A stretch of 64,000 nt of DNA, from NCBI GenBank assembly GCA_002436005.1, contig DIXG01000061.1, forward strand, positions 1-64,000, written 5' to 3'. The translations under genes were made by a program, and so were the position numbers. Below, in pieces: positions 40,765 through 50,036 of this stretch. The stretch's first letter is position 1. The number at the start of each line of letters is the position of its first letter. The notes under the pieces are model-generated. The model saw only the letters and a program-made list of their open reading frames with translations. It did not search any database and had not been told where the DNA came from. The DNA is from Anaerolineaceae bacterium UBA6086 (lineage in GTDB: Bacteria; Chloroflexota; Anaerolineae; Anaerolineales; Anaerolineaceae).

Positions 40765-41868
40765 ATGAGCCTGGATCGTTTTGAACATTTTTATGCGGTA
40801 ATCATGGCAGGCGGGAGCGGAACCAGGCTCTGGCCGCTCTCTCGGAAAGACCGACCCAAACAGTCACTGGTTGTGGGCGGGGATCAGACGCTCTTCCAAA
40901 ATGCAGTCAATCGCCTTGAGGGTCTCTTTCCCTATGAGCGCATATTGGTGGTGACCGTTGCTGAACAGGTTGGGCTGCTGAGCGCAGAATGCCCTGATAT
41001 CCCTGAGGAGAATTTTGTGGTTGAACCGCTGCCGCGCGGCACAGCGTCTGTGGTGGCGCTGGCTGCTACCGCCATAAAGCATCGTGACGAACAGGGCGTA
41101 ATGGCTGTGTTGACGGCGGATCATGTGATTGAGAATGCTGAGCATCTCAGGCAATTATTGAAGGCTGCCTATGGAGCGGCTTTGCAGGATTACCTGGTGA
41201 CGTTGGGGATTTCCCCCACTTATCCTGCCACAGGCTTTGGTTACATTCAAATTGGTGAAAAAATAGAATCCTTTGAAGGTCTGGACGCCTTCCTGGTAGA
41301 AAAATTTAAAGAAAAACCAGATCTGCAAAATGCGGAGAGAATGGTTGCAGATGGCAAGCATGCCTGGAATTCTGGCATGTTTATCTGGCAGGTGAAAACT
41401 GTATTGGATGAGATCGAGCGGCAGATGCCCGCTTTGTTTGAAAAAATGAGCGAAATTGATCTTGCCTGGGGAACCGAGCGTTTCGTTGAAGTTTTATCCC
41501 GAGTTTGGCCAACGATAAAACCCCAAACGATCGATTATGGCATTATGGAGCATGCGCGCAGGGTAGCTGTTCTTCCAGCCAAGAACCTGGGGTGGTATGA
41601 TGTTGGCAGTTGGGAGTCCATTTTTGATGCACTTGAGAGTGATGCGGATGGCAATATTGTGTTGCGTGGGGATACGATCTCATTTGACACGCAGGGTACA
41701 CTCATTTGTGAAGATTCCTCAGACCGGTTGATTGTCACGATTGGCGTAAAAGATCTGGTTATCATTGACTCTGGCAATGCGCTGTTGGTGTGTGACCGAA
41801 AACACGCTCAGCGGGTTCGTGAAATCGTTCGCTATTTAGAAGATCATGATCGTATGAATTATTTGTAG
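40765..41868 (+). CDS. manC: Mannose-1-phosphate guanylyltransferase
   Basis: A 367-residue nucleotidyltransferase: YAVIMAGGSGTRLWPLSRKD is the pyrophosphorylase signature, VEPLPRGTASVVALAA and VLTADHVIENAEHLRQLL (sugar-phosphate binding) follow. The C-terminal beta-helix region is short, so it is the monofunctional form without the mannose-6-phosphate isomerase domain. It makes GDP-mannose from mannose 1-phosphate and GTP, a donor for glycan building. ATGAGGAGC lies before the ATG and the gap to dprA is ten bases. Confidence 0.95.
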   Translation: MSLDRFEHFYAVIMAGGSGTRLWPLSRKDRPKQSLVVGGDQTLFQNAVNRLEGLFPYERILVVTVAEQVGLLSAECPDIPEENFVVEPLPRGTASVVALAATAIKHRDEQGVMAVLTADHVIENAEHLRQLLKAAYGAALQDYLVTLGISPTYPATGFGYIQIGEKIESFEGLDAFLVEKFKEKPDLQNAERMVADGKHAWNSGMFIWQVKTVLDEIERQMPALFEKMSEIDLAWGTERFVEVLSRVWPTIKPQTIDYGIMEHARRVAVLPAKNLGWYDVGSWESIFDALESDADGNIVLRGDTISFDTQGTLICEDSSDRLIVTIGVKDLVIIDSGNALLVCDRKHAQRVREIVRYLEDHDRMNYL

Positions 41869-41880
41869 GAGTAAATCAAA

Positions 41881-44202
41881 TTGATTGCTTATTGTATGAA
41901 GTGTCGAGAAAAAAGAGAAATCAAAGATCCTGTTGCGGATTACAACGCGGCTGGCGCACCCGTGACGAAAGGCGTTTGCTCGGTGTGCGGGACAAAGGTT
42001 TATCGTATGGGTCTTACGGATGCACACGCTGGACTTGAAAAACCAGATGTCTCCCGAAAGAAAAAGGTGCAGCGCAAGGGTAAGTTGGTGATCGTGGAAT
42101 CACCCGCCAAGGCGAAAACGGTAGGGCGTTTTTTGGGGAAGAACTACACCGTCCGCGCCTCGGTAGGTCATGTGCGTGACCTTTTGCGTTCAAAACTTTC
42201 GGTGGATGTGGAGCATGATTTTGAGCCCAGTTATCGCGTCCCTAACGAAAAGAGGGACGTGGTCAAAGAGCTGAAAAAACTGGCAGGAAAATCGGAAGAG
42301 GTTTACCTGGCGACTGACCCTGACCGTGAGGGAGAGGCGATCGCCTGGCATCTGATTGAAGCTGCTGAAATTGATGAGGAGCACACCCATCGGGTTGTTT
42401 TTCATGAGATCACCGAAGACGCGATCGCCCATGCATTTGCACATCCGCGCACGATTGATATGGATCTTGTAAATGCCCAACAAACAAGGCGGATATTGGA
42501 TCGATTGGTGGGATATGGCATCAGCCCGATTTTGTGGGAGAAGGTGCGCAGCCGACTTTCTGCTGGCAGGGTGCAGTCCGTTGCCCTGCGCCTGATTGTT
42601 GAGCGCGAAAGAGAAATAGAGGATTTTGACCCTGTGGAATATTGGTCAATTGAAGCCGATTTCTTACCCGAGGGCGGAAGAGTGCCCTATAGAGCAAAGC
42701 TGACCCGCATCAACGAAGAAGAACCTGTTTTTGGAAATGAAGCCGCTGTGACGCCAATTTTGAATGATATGCGCCAGGCGAACTATACTGTTGAGTCGAT
42801 TAAACATGGGACACGCAAACGAAATCCCTCGGCACCTTTTATCACCAGCACACTTCAGCAAGATGCTTCGCGGCAACTGGGCTTCAGCGCGAAGAAAACG
42901 ATGGCTGTGGCTCAGCAGCTTTATGAAGGCATGGAGCTGGACGGGGAAGGCACCACCGGTTTAATTACTTACATGCGAACAGATTCGACCAACATCTCAG
43001 AAGGAGCCCTCAAAGAAGTGCGTCAATACATTGACGACCATTATGGCAAAGACTTTCTGCCGAATGAGCCGCCCAAGTATAAGACCCGGACGCAATCTGC
43101 ACAGGAAGCCCATGAAGCCATCCGCCCCACATCCGTGCTGCGTCGTCCAAAAGCGATCAAACAGTTCCTCACACGCGACCAGTTCCGTTTATACCAGCTG
43201 ATCTGGCGAAGATTTGTCGCTTCGCAGATGATGCCTGCCCAATATAAGACACTGGCAGTTGAGATTCTTGGCCAGGGTGTGAAGGATCGTTATTTGTTAC
43301 GGGCTTCAGGAAGCCAGCTGGAATTTTCAGGTTTCATGATTTTATATCAGGAAGGTAAGGACGAAGACCTGGTGGAGGAAGAAGAGGGTGACAGCGATCG
43401 CATTCCGATTGATGACATCCGAGAAGGGCAGACTCAGATATTGGAAGAACTGATACCTGAACAGCACTTCACACAACCGCCTCCCCGATTCACAGAAGCT
43501 TCGCTTGTACAGGTTTTGGAAGAAAATGGGATTGGCCGGCCTTCAACCTATGCACCGATTCTTTCTACCATTCAAAACCGCGGATATGTGATTCGAGACG
43601 GAAAGCGGCTGGAGCCTACGGAAACGGGTTTTTTGGTGAACGACCTGGTGGTGGAATTCTTCCCCAGCATCGTGGATATTGGATTCACCTCACAGCTGGA
43701 AGACCAGCTGGACCTGATTGCTTCAGGCGAGGCGGAGTGGGTTGATGTGATCAGCGAGTTTTACGGTCCGTTCTCAGATCGTCTGGCACATGCCGAAGAA
43801 ATGATGCCGAAGAAGAAGGCAGAGCTGCAAAAAATTGGGCGTGAATGTCCAAAATGCGGCCATGATCTCATCTTGCGATGGGGACGCTATGGGAAATTCA
43901 TCAGCTGCAGTAATTTTCCTGATTGCCGCTATACAGAACCTTACCTTGAGAAAATTGGCATTACCTGTCCTGAATGCCATGAGGGAGAAGTGGTAGAGCG
44001 GAAAACACGCAAGGGAAGAACATTTTATGGCTGTTCGCGCTATCCGGATTGCAAATTTACGTCTTGGAAACGTCCGGTCGCCACACCCTGTCCAAGTTGT
44101 GGGGGCACCCTGGTGATTTCAAACAAGCGCCATGTCACCTGTCTGGATTGTGAAGAGACTTTTCTCCAGGATGAAGTGCTGCGGGAATCAGAAGTGGCAT
44201 AA
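41881..44202 (+). CDS. topA: DNA topoisomerase I with extra N-terminal zinc domain
   Basis: The 773-residue type IA enzyme relaxes negative supercoils. Residues 1-50 are an added small Cys4 domain (CMKCREKREI, then CSVCGTKVYRM) of the DUF5679 kind. The TOPRIM domain starts LVIVESPAKAKTVGRFLG, with YLATDPDREGEAIAWH; the active-site Tyr364 is in GLITYMRTDSTN. The C terminus has three zinc ribbons (CPKCGHDLI, CPECHEGEV and CPSCGGTLV). The start codon is a TTG at 41881, 12 bases after the manC stop with TAGGAG nine bases upstream. Confidence 0.97.
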   Translation: MIAYCMKCREKREIKDPVADYNAAGAPVTKGVCSVCGTKVYRMGLTDAHAGLEKPDVSRKKKVQRKGKLVIVESPAKAKTVGRFLGKNYTVRASVGHVRDLLRSKLSVDVEHDFEPSYRVPNEKRDVVKELKKLAGKSEEVYLATDPDREGEAIAWHLIEAAEIDEEHTHRVVFHEITEDAIAHAFAHPRTIDMDLVNAQQTRRILDRLVGYGISPILWEKVRSRLSAGRVQSVALRLIVEREREIEDFDPVEYWSIEADFLPEGGRVPYRAKLTRINEEEPVFGNEAAVTPILNDMRQANYTVESIKHGTRKRNPSAPFITSTLQQDASRQLGFSAKKTMAVAQQLYEGMELDGEGTTGLITYMRTDSTNISEGALKEVRQYIDDHYGKDFLPNEPPKYKTRTQSAQEAHEAIRPTSVLRRPKAIKQFLTRDQFRLYQLIWRRFVASQMMPAQYKTLAVEILGQGVKDRYLLRASGSQLEFSGFMILYQEGKDEDLVEEEEGDSDRIPIDDIREGQTQILEELIPEQHFTQPPPRFTEASLVQVLEENGIGRPSTYAPILSTIQNRGYVIRDGKRLEPTETGFLVNDLVVEFFPSIVDIGFTSQLEDQLDLIASGEAEWVDVISEFYGPFSDRLAHAEEMMPKKKAELQKIGRECPKCGHDLILRWGRYGKFISCSNFPDCRYTEPYLEKIGITCPECHEGEVVERKTRKGRTFYGCSRYPDCKFTSWKRPVATPCPSCGGTLVISNKRHVTCLDCEETFLQDEVLRESEVA

Positions 44203-44306
44203 AGCTTGCACATTATCTTCCAAGCGTCGTTGTTGCGGAAAAAGACGGACTAATCTACAATAGAGACAACGCTTATTTTTTCAGACAGATAAGATGGGAG
44301 TTGACG

Positions 44307-45380
44307 ATGAACTTGGAAAAAATTAAAGCCTATTTAACTGATTTCCGGATCAGCATTCCAGTGGGTGTTGTACTGGGTTTAATTTTGGGTCTGATCATTG
44401 GCTGGGGAATTTGGCCCGTCCAGTGGACGGACCTGGCACCTTACCATTTGCGCCCTGACCTGCGAGAAGATTATTTGCGCATGTCGATTTATACAACCAC
44501 AAAGGTTGGCAATGAATCGATTGCCACCAAAGCCTGGGCAGAATTGGAAGATACTGCAGAAGAAACGCTTGCGGCAGTGATGGAGAAGCCCAAGTTCCTT
44601 AACGAAGACCAGATCACCAGTTTTATGGCGATTGTTGGTGCCGAAGGTGTCGCTGAACCCGACCTTGAGGAGGACCTGCCGGTTGTGACGGAGGAGGAAG
44701 AGGTTCTTGAAGAGGTGGATGATGGGCGTGGTCCGAACTGGCTGTTGATTGGCGGGTTATGCATCCTGCTGCTGCTCGTTCTGGCAGTGGTGTTTTATTT
44801 CTTTGTTTTGCGAGATAGCCTCGCCCAGAAAGATCAGCCCGAACCCCTCAGCCCGCGCACCTTACCAGATGAAGACGTTGATTTTGACGAGGATGCTAAC
44901 CGGTTTACCGTTCTCACCCCCCACGAAGATGAAACCCCTAAAGCAGAACCTGTTGAACCTGTTGCGCAGTTCATGACCACTTACATGGTGGGCGATGATT
45001 TTTATGATGACTCATTCAGTATTGATGCGCCAACCGGTGAATTTTTAGGTGAATGCGGTGTCGGGATTTCTGAAACAGTTGGTGTTGGTGAACCCAAGCG
45101 GGTAACTGCTTTTGAAATCTGGTTGTTTGACAAGAATGACATCCAAACCGTCACCAAGGTCATTATGAGCAAGCATGCCCATGATGATGAAAAGATTAGG
45201 GTGCGGCTGGAATCCAAGGGAGAACCTGTTCTGGCTGAGCCGGGAAAACAGGTTTTGCTTGAGACTGCCACGCTGCAGCTTGAAGCACGCATTATCGATA
45301 TGGAATATGGCGAAGGCGCTGCACCAGATCAAAGCTACTTCCAGCGACTGACGCTTGAACTCGCTGTTTGGCCAAAATAA
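44307..45380 (+). CDS. Unknown bitopic membrane protein
   Basis: A 357-residue protein I do not recognise. Two membrane helices, at about residues 18-38 (VGVVLGLILGLIIGWGI) and 145-168 (LLIGGLCILLLLVLAVVFYF), enclose an acidic helical loop. After the second helix comes an acidic linker and a soluble domain (about 225-357) with beta-rich stretches such as FEIWLFDKNDIQTVTKVIMS. ATG 44307, six bases after GGGAG, is chosen over an abutting TTG. It follows topA by about 100 bases and is closed by a terminator. Confidence 0.75.
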   Translation: MNLEKIKAYLTDFRISIPVGVVLGLILGLIIGWGIWPVQWTDLAPYHLRPDLREDYLRMSIYTTTKVGNESIATKAWAELEDTAEETLAAVMEKPKFLNEDQITSFMAIVGAEGVAEPDLEEDLPVVTEEEEVLEEVDDGRGPNWLLIGGLCILLLLVLAVVFYFFVLRDSLAQKDQPEPLSPRTLPDEDVDFDEDANRFTVLTPHEDETPKAEPVEPVAQFMTTYMVGDDFYDDSFSIDAPTGEFLGECGVGISETVGVGEPKRVTAFEIWLFDKNDIQTVTKVIMSKHAHDDEKIRVRLESKGEPVLAEPGKQVLLETATLQLEARIIDMEYGEGAAPDQSYFQRLTLELAVWPK

Positions 45381-45416
45381 TCAAGGATCCTGGATCACAG
45401 GATATATTTAGAATCA

Positions 45417-45448
45417 AAATGACCCCATCACGAAAGGGGTCATTTTTT
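45417..45448. terminator. Bidirectional terminator between the membrane-protein gene and greA
   Basis: AAATGACCCC (45417-45426) pairs with GGGGTCATTT (45436-45445), followed by TTTT on the plus strand; on the minus strand the same hairpin is followed by TTTTGATTC. It serves both convergent transcripts. Confidence 0.92.
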
Positions 45449-45461
45449 TGTGTTGGTAAAT

Positions 45462-45926
45462 TTATTCGATTGAGAGGATTTCTAAGGTGATCTCCCCATT
45501 GGGTAAATTGACGGTCACTTTGTCACCCACTTTGTGCCCTAAGAGCGCTTTACCAATTGGCGATTCGTGCGAGATCTTGCCCTCTCTTGGGTTTGCTTCT
45601 TGCCTGCCAACCAGCAGATAGGTCTCCGGGTCAAAATCACCTTCCTGGATGGTCACACTGGCACCAATGTTGACTTCGTGGTAATTTTCCTGTGTTTCGA
45701 TCACTTCTGAGTGGTATAAAATGGCTTCAATTTCCTGGATACGGCCTTCGAGAAACGATTGATCTTCCTTAGCTTTGTGGTAATCAGCGTTTTCTGATAG
45801 ATCGCCCATCGAAACGGCGTGCTTGAGACGTTCAGCCAGCTCATTTCGGCCTTTCGTCTTGAGTTCTTCCAATTCAGCTTCTAATTTCTGTTTGCCTTCT
45901 GGCGTCAGATATTGTGTGTTGTTCAT
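45462..45926 (-). CDS. greA: Transcription elongation factor GreA
   Basis: A 154-residue GreA: N-terminal coiled-coil YLTPEGKQKLEAELEELKTK and LSENADYHKAKEDQSFLEGR with the acidic tip that enters the RNA polymerase secondary channel, and a C-terminal FKBP-like half (SPIGKALLGHKVGDKVTVNL). It rescues backtracked polymerase by stimulating RNA cleavage. It follows the dGTPase-like gene after 41 bases. Confidence 0.97.
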   Translation of the reverse strand: MNNTQYLTPEGKQKLEAELEELKTKGRNELAERLKHAVSMGDLSENADYHKAKEDQSFLEGRIQEIEAILYHSEVIETQENYHEVNIGASVTIQEGDFDPETYLLVGRQEANPREGKISHESPIGKALLGHKVGDKVTVNLPNGEITLEILSIE

Positions 45927-45967
45927 TTTCCTTTTTAAAACCTTTTTTTGATAGTGAGAACAGCGAT

Positions 45968-47122
45968 TTACGGCAGTACCGTTGGATCGAACAATTTTTG
46001 GTGTTCGTCGATGGCAAACCGGTCGGTCATGCCAGCTATGTAATAGCAGACAGTGTGCTCCAAGCCTATTTCTTCAATCGACTGCTGGTATTCGGCGGGC
46101 AGGGTTGTTGGTTCGCTGGTGTAGGCTGTGAAGAGATCGGAGATGATCTTTTCTGCTTTAACCGTCATGCGCACCACGCGGTAGTGGTTATAAAGATGTT
46201 TGTATAAGAAATCCTTCAATTCTCTGTTGCGTCGATGCATGTCTTCGCTGAACCCGACCACGTTGTAAGGGAGCTTTTGCAAGTCCTCTACGGTGCGGAT
46301 GCCGCTGCGACGGATCATGCGGTCAACAGATTGAACCAGGTCTGTGACCTCGATCCCGATCAGGCGGCGAATCAGGCGATGCCGCGCCAGGTCATCCAAT
46401 GGATCGGATCGGCGCCGGCCGATACTTTCATTGATCACTTCCCACAATGAAATGCCAGCCAGCTGTTCGGGGGTGATCAAACCTGAGTGCAAGCCGTCGT
46501 CCAGGTCATGCGCGGTGTAGGCAAGTTCATCTGCTGCGTTGGTGATCTGTGCTTCCAGGTGGCCGCGCAGCTCGGGGTCAAAGTCCTTCGAATCGGAAAT
46601 ATCGTATTCGGTTTCATGTTTGACGATACCCTCGAGCACTTCCCATGTCAGGTTTAAGCCGTCGAAATCTGGATATCGATTTTCGATTTTGGTCACGATT
46701 CGGAAGGAATGCCTGTTGTGGTCAAATCCGCCGTGATCGATCATCAGTCGAGAGAGTTCACGTTCTCCCGAGTGACCAAATGGCGGATGGCCCAGGTCAT
46801 GCGCCAGGCAGATTGTTTCTACAAGGTCTTCATTGGCGCCGAGCGCTCGCGCCACACTTCGCCCGATCTGGGCAACTTCAAGCGTGTGGGTCAGGCGCGT
46901 GCGATAATAGTCACCTTCATAGTTGATGAACACCTGGGTCTTGTATTCCAGACGGCGAAACGCCGTGGTGTGCAGGATGCGATCCCGATCGCGTTGAAAG
47001 ATCGTGCGATAGTCAGGTTCATCTTCAGGATGCAGGCGTCCTTTGCTATTCTTGCTGCGAATTGCATAGGGCGCAAGGTTTTGGTCTTCCAGTTCTTCCA
47101 GTTGTTGACGCGTGAAGATCAT
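45968..47122 (-). CDS. dgt: Deoxyguanosinetriphosphate triphosphohydrolase-like protein
   Basis: A 384-residue HD-domain protein: RDRILHTTAFRRLEYKTQVF, TLEVAQIGRSVARALGANED, LAHDLGHPPFGHSGERELSR (metal-binding His-Asp) and ADELAYTAHDLDDGLHSG. This is the dGTPase-like family, which splits dNTPs into deoxynucleosides and triphosphate and so trims nucleotide pools. AAAAAAC precedes the ATG, with no good Shine-Dalgarno. It lies 80 bases after the isopentenyl phosphate kinase gene. Confidence 0.93.
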   Translation of the reverse strand: MIFTRQQLEELEDQNLAPYAIRSKNSKGRLHPEDEPDYRTIFQRDRDRILHTTAFRRLEYKTQVFINYEGDYYRTRLTHTLEVAQIGRSVARALGANEDLVETICLAHDLGHPPFGHSGERELSRLMIDHGGFDHNRHSFRIVTKIENRYPDFDGLNLTWEVLEGIVKHETEYDISDSKDFDPELRGHLEAQITNAADELAYTAHDLDDGLHSGLITPEQLAGISLWEVINESIGRRRSDPLDDLARHRLIRRLIGIEVTDLVQSVDRMIRRSGIRTVEDLQKLPYNVVGFSEDMHRRNRELKDFLYKHLYNHYRVVRMTVKAEKIISDLFTAYTSEPTTLPAEYQQSIEEIGLEHTVCYYIAGMTDRFAIDEHQKLFDPTVLP

Positions 47123-47202
47123 GTTTTTTTCTCCAAAATTTCAATCGAATTTAGATTATACCGGATAAAGGTATCAATAGCCTGAAGCGGTGGGTGTATC
47201 GT

Positions 47203-48006
47203 TCAGGCGGTGATGGATGTACCGAGGGCTTGACCCAAAATTGCCTGGTAAAGGTTGCCAGGCTGGGCGCCTGAAAAGATCATTATTTTCAGCCCGGGTT
47301 CAGCCTGGACGAGTGAGACCATTAGCTCGACTTTGGACAGCATGCCGCCTGTCACATCCAATGCCCTGGCACTGGATAGAGCAGGAAGGACAGACTTAAG
47401 CGATGATGGCGTGATATGGGGGATGATCTCTTCTGGCTGGTCAGGGTTCGAGAAGACCCCTGTGTCCAATCCAGCCAGGAGGATTTTGGCAGGTTTCAAA
47501 GGACCAGCCAGGTGTTGGAATACCTTTTCTGTGCTGACAATCGTTCCACCTAAACTCGTATCAAAGATGACATCACCCTGCACTACTGGAAGGAGGTGAT
47601 GCGCGACCGCCTGTTTTATCCCTGCAAGATCCCATTGAACGATTGCACCATTTTCGGCGAGAGCTGAGGCGGAGGGCGGAAAGGCGATCACGGGCAGCCT
47701 TGCTTCAGAGAGATGCTGAATAACAATCTCGTTCAGCGACCGGGCGGCACGCCACACTTCTGCAAATCCCTCCCAGTAAGCCTGGTCAGAACCGCCGGAT
47801 TGCGTTTGATGTTGACTGGCAATTGCATGACCAAAGGACCCGGAGCCGTGACCGATTACCATGCTCAGGTTTGGGGTTTCATCCATTGCCCTGGCGATCT
47901 CCTCTGCAAGGCGTTTGATGACCTCAATGCGCGCTGTGAGCGGTTGGGTTTTATCTGTGATTAGCGAACCACCTAATTTTAAAAACACCAGATTTTTCTG
48001 ATTCAT
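47203..48006 (-). CDS. Isopentenyl phosphate kinase
   Basis: A 267-residue amino-acid-kinase-fold protein: FLKLGGSLITDKTQPLTARI start, SMVIGHGSGSFGHAIA with His60 at the catalytic position known from archaeal enzymes, and KILLAGLDTGVFSNPD, DVTGGMLSKVELM near the C terminus. It phosphorylates isopentenyl phosphate to isopentenyl diphosphate, the last step of the alternative mevalonate route known from archaea and Chloroflexi. Its start overlaps the mevalonate kinase stop by four bases (ATGA), strong support for a shared pathway. Confidence 0.92.
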   Translation of the reverse strand: MNQKNLVFLKLGGSLITDKTQPLTARIEVIKRLAEEIARAMDETPNLSMVIGHGSGSFGHAIASQHQTQSGGSDQAYWEGFAEVWRAARSLNEIVIQHLSEARLPVIAFPPSASALAENGAIVQWDLAGIKQAVAHHLLPVVQGDVIFDTSLGGTIVSTEKVFQHLAGPLKPAKILLAGLDTGVFSNPDQPEEIIPHITPSSLKSVLPALSSARALDVTGGMLSKVELMVSLVQAEPGLKIMIFSGAQPGNLYQAILGQALGTSITA

Positions 48007-48959
48007 GACAACTCATTTGCCTGTAAAATTGTGGTGATGACATGCCGAGCACCGGCTTGCACCAGCGCTGCAGCAATGGATTGAGCAATTTCGGGGTTGG
48101 CGAGAGAGATGATATTGCCGCCCAGTCCGCCGCCAGAGAGCTTGGCACCAAAAGCGCCTGCTTGCAGCGCGGCAGCGATCAATGCATCCAGACTGCCACA
48201 GCTGACGCCAAGCATCCTCAGCTGATCCTGGTTTTCGTTCAACAATGGCCCCAGCAACGCCAGATCTCCCGAAGCCAGCGGCTCACGGGCTTGACGTGTG
48301 ATTTCCCCAATTGCCGACAGGATAGGTGAATAGGCGGCAGGGTCAGCCTGGTAGCGCTCACGCACGCCGGCAACCGCTTCCCGGGTGGGGGTTTTTTCGC
48401 CGGTATCCGCAATAATCCAGTGGGTTGGATTATTTATCTTCAGAAACTCGATGGGCTGATCCTTGACGAAATACACAGGCTGTTGGTGGGCAATCACATT
48501 ATTATCGATTCCAGAAGGGGTGCCGTGATGCAGTTTCTCAACTTCGAAAGCCAGATCGGAAATTTGTTCAGATGATAAATGCGCACCGAAAAAGTTTGAG
48601 AGCGCGTGAATGATGGCGACTGATGTGGCTGCGCTGGAACCCATGCCAGCGGCAACAGGGATGGTGGAAGAAATTTGGACGGAAAGGGATGGCAAATGAA
48701 CGGGTGCGATCGCCGTCAGGGTGAGTCGAATGGCGGCTGCGAGGGGGTGATCTTCAGGTAAATCAGTCAGCTTCTTGTCCAGCTGGATATCTGGCGCTTG
48801 TACCTGGATCTGACCTTGCGACGCATCTATTTGCGGCAGGATGCGAGCTGTGGCATTGACTCGGGTGACGGGTATGGCAATGGCTGGCTGACCGTAAACA
48901 ACGGCATGTTCGCCAAACAGGATCACTTTGGCGGGGGCTTTTGCATAGGTGATCGCCAT
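48003..48959 (-). CDS. mvk: Mevalonate kinase
   Basis: A 318-residue GHMP kinase: KVILFGEHAVVYGQPAIAIP N-terminal motif, the ATP loop TIPVAAGMGSSAATSVAIIH and the C-terminal GAFGAKLSGGGLGGNIISL. These together favour mevalonate kinase, ATP-dependent formation of mevalonate 5-phosphate. It is 12 bases downstream of the UbiA-type prenyltransferase gene and overlaps the isopentenyl phosphate kinase gene, so three isoprenoid genes are in a row. The decarboxylase and the upper pathway are not in this window. Confidence 0.92.
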   Translation of the reverse strand: MAITYAKAPAKVILFGEHAVVYGQPAIAIPVTRVNATARILPQIDASQGQIQVQAPDIQLDKKLTDLPEDHPLAAAIRLTLTAIAPVHLPSLSVQISSTIPVAAGMGSSAATSVAIIHALSNFFGAHLSSEQISDLAFEVEKLHHGTPSGIDNNVIAHQQPVYFVKDQPIEFLKINNPTHWIIADTGEKTPTREAVAGVRERYQADPAAYSPILSAIGEITRQAREPLASGDLALLGPLLNENQDQLRMLGVSCGSLDALIAAALQAGAFGAKLSGGGLGGNIISLANPEIAQSIAAALVQAGARHVITTILQANELS

Positions 48960-48971
48960 CGTTTTATCGCA

Positions 48972-49847
48972 TTACAGAAGATAGAGGATAATCAGGACAG
49001 TGACACCCCATAAGCCAACAGCCGCTTGCATGGGACGATCGGTCAGGACGATTTCTTCAGGCGCACCGCCAATATTTTTGATCCGGATCAGATAGAGATA
49101 GCGGAAGAGCCCGTAAATGACAAATGGGATCGTCAGCATCATGCTGTGATTGCCAGGGGTGATCTCAGCAGAAAAAGTGTAGAGGCAGTAGGTCATCAGC
49201 GTGGTGCTGAGCACGATGGTCAGAAGCTGATCAAGCAGTTCCAGGGAGTAGCCATCCAGAACCTTACGATGGGTGCCTGCTATGGCTTCGAGAAGCTGGA
49301 TTTCAGCACGGCGTTTGCCCAAACCGATAAAAAGCGCCAGGAACGTGGTTGCAACAAACAGCCAGGGAGAAAAGCGCTTCGTCACGATAATCACCAAGCC
49401 CGCAGTCACCCGGATGACAAAACCCGCAGCAATGACAAGCACATCGATTAGCGGTATGTGTTTAAGCCAGAGGGAATACATCACCATCAGGACGAAATAG
49501 GAAGAAATGATCCATCCGAAAGCGGGCGAGAGGACAAATGCTGCCGGGAAGACCAGCAAAAAAAGGACAACAGCAGCGATGACCGCATTCTTGATCGTTA
49601 ATTGACCTGAGGGCAGCGGCCGGTGTCTTTTGTCAGGGTGCTGACGGTCGGACTCAATATCCACCAGATCGTTGACAATATAGACCAGGCTCGATGCCAG
49701 GCAGAACAGCAGGAAGGCAATCGTCGTCACAAGCAGCGATTGAGGATTGCTCAACTGACCGTCAAAGACCAGGGCAGCAAAGATAAACACATTTTTTGCC
49801 CACTGCCGAGGGCGCATTGTTTTCAAGATGTAGGTGAGCTGTTTCAT
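48972..49847 (-). CDS. UbiA-family prenyltransferase (decaprenyl-phosphate phosphoribosyltransferase-like)
   Basis: A 291-residue integral membrane protein with about eight to nine helices. The first Asp-rich motif is YIVNDLVDIESDRQHPDKRH followed by RPLPSG, and the second lies in LGKRRAEIQLLE. This version of the motif is the one of 5-phosphoribosyl transferases of the Rv3806c type, which attach phosphoribose from PRPP to a polyprenyl phosphate, rather than of quinone prenyltransferases. It leads the mevalonate kinase/IPK operon, so polyprenol phosphate use is plausible. Confidence 0.83.
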   Translation of the reverse strand: MKQLTYILKTMRPRQWAKNVFIFAALVFDGQLSNPQSLLVTTIAFLLFCLASSLVYIVNDLVDIESDRQHPDKRHRPLPSGQLTIKNAVIAAVVLFLLVFPAAFVLSPAFGWIISSYFVLMVMYSLWLKHIPLIDVLVIAAGFVIRVTAGLVIIVTKRFSPWLFVATTFLALFIGLGKRRAEIQLLEAIAGTHRKVLDGYSLELLDQLLTIVLSTTLMTYCLYTFSAEITPGNHSMMLTIPFVIYGLFRYLYLIRIKNIGGAPEEIVLTDRPMQAAVGLWGVTVLIILYLL

Positions 49848-50001
49848 TTGTCTTTTCGCTTACCGGAAGGTTGATGAGAATATTATAAACGCCTTCACCT
49901 AAGGGAGTATACACCATTTTAAACCGTTCAGAAACGATAAGCTGTTTTGTCAAATGTTGGGATGGTTTACGTAATTACCGTAATTTAGTAATTTATCGTT
50001 T

Positions 50002-50030
50002 TTGTGTGTTAAAAGTTTTCCCGTTACAAT
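50002..50030 (+). promoter_or_regulatory. Candidate promoter giving a leaderless tlyA-type mRNA
   Basis: TTGTGT (50002-50007) and TACAAT (50025-50030) are 17 bases apart; the predicted start falls within a base or two of the ATG at 50037. No Shine-Dalgarno is present before that ATG. Confidence 0.45.
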
Positions 50031-50036
50031 ATATCT

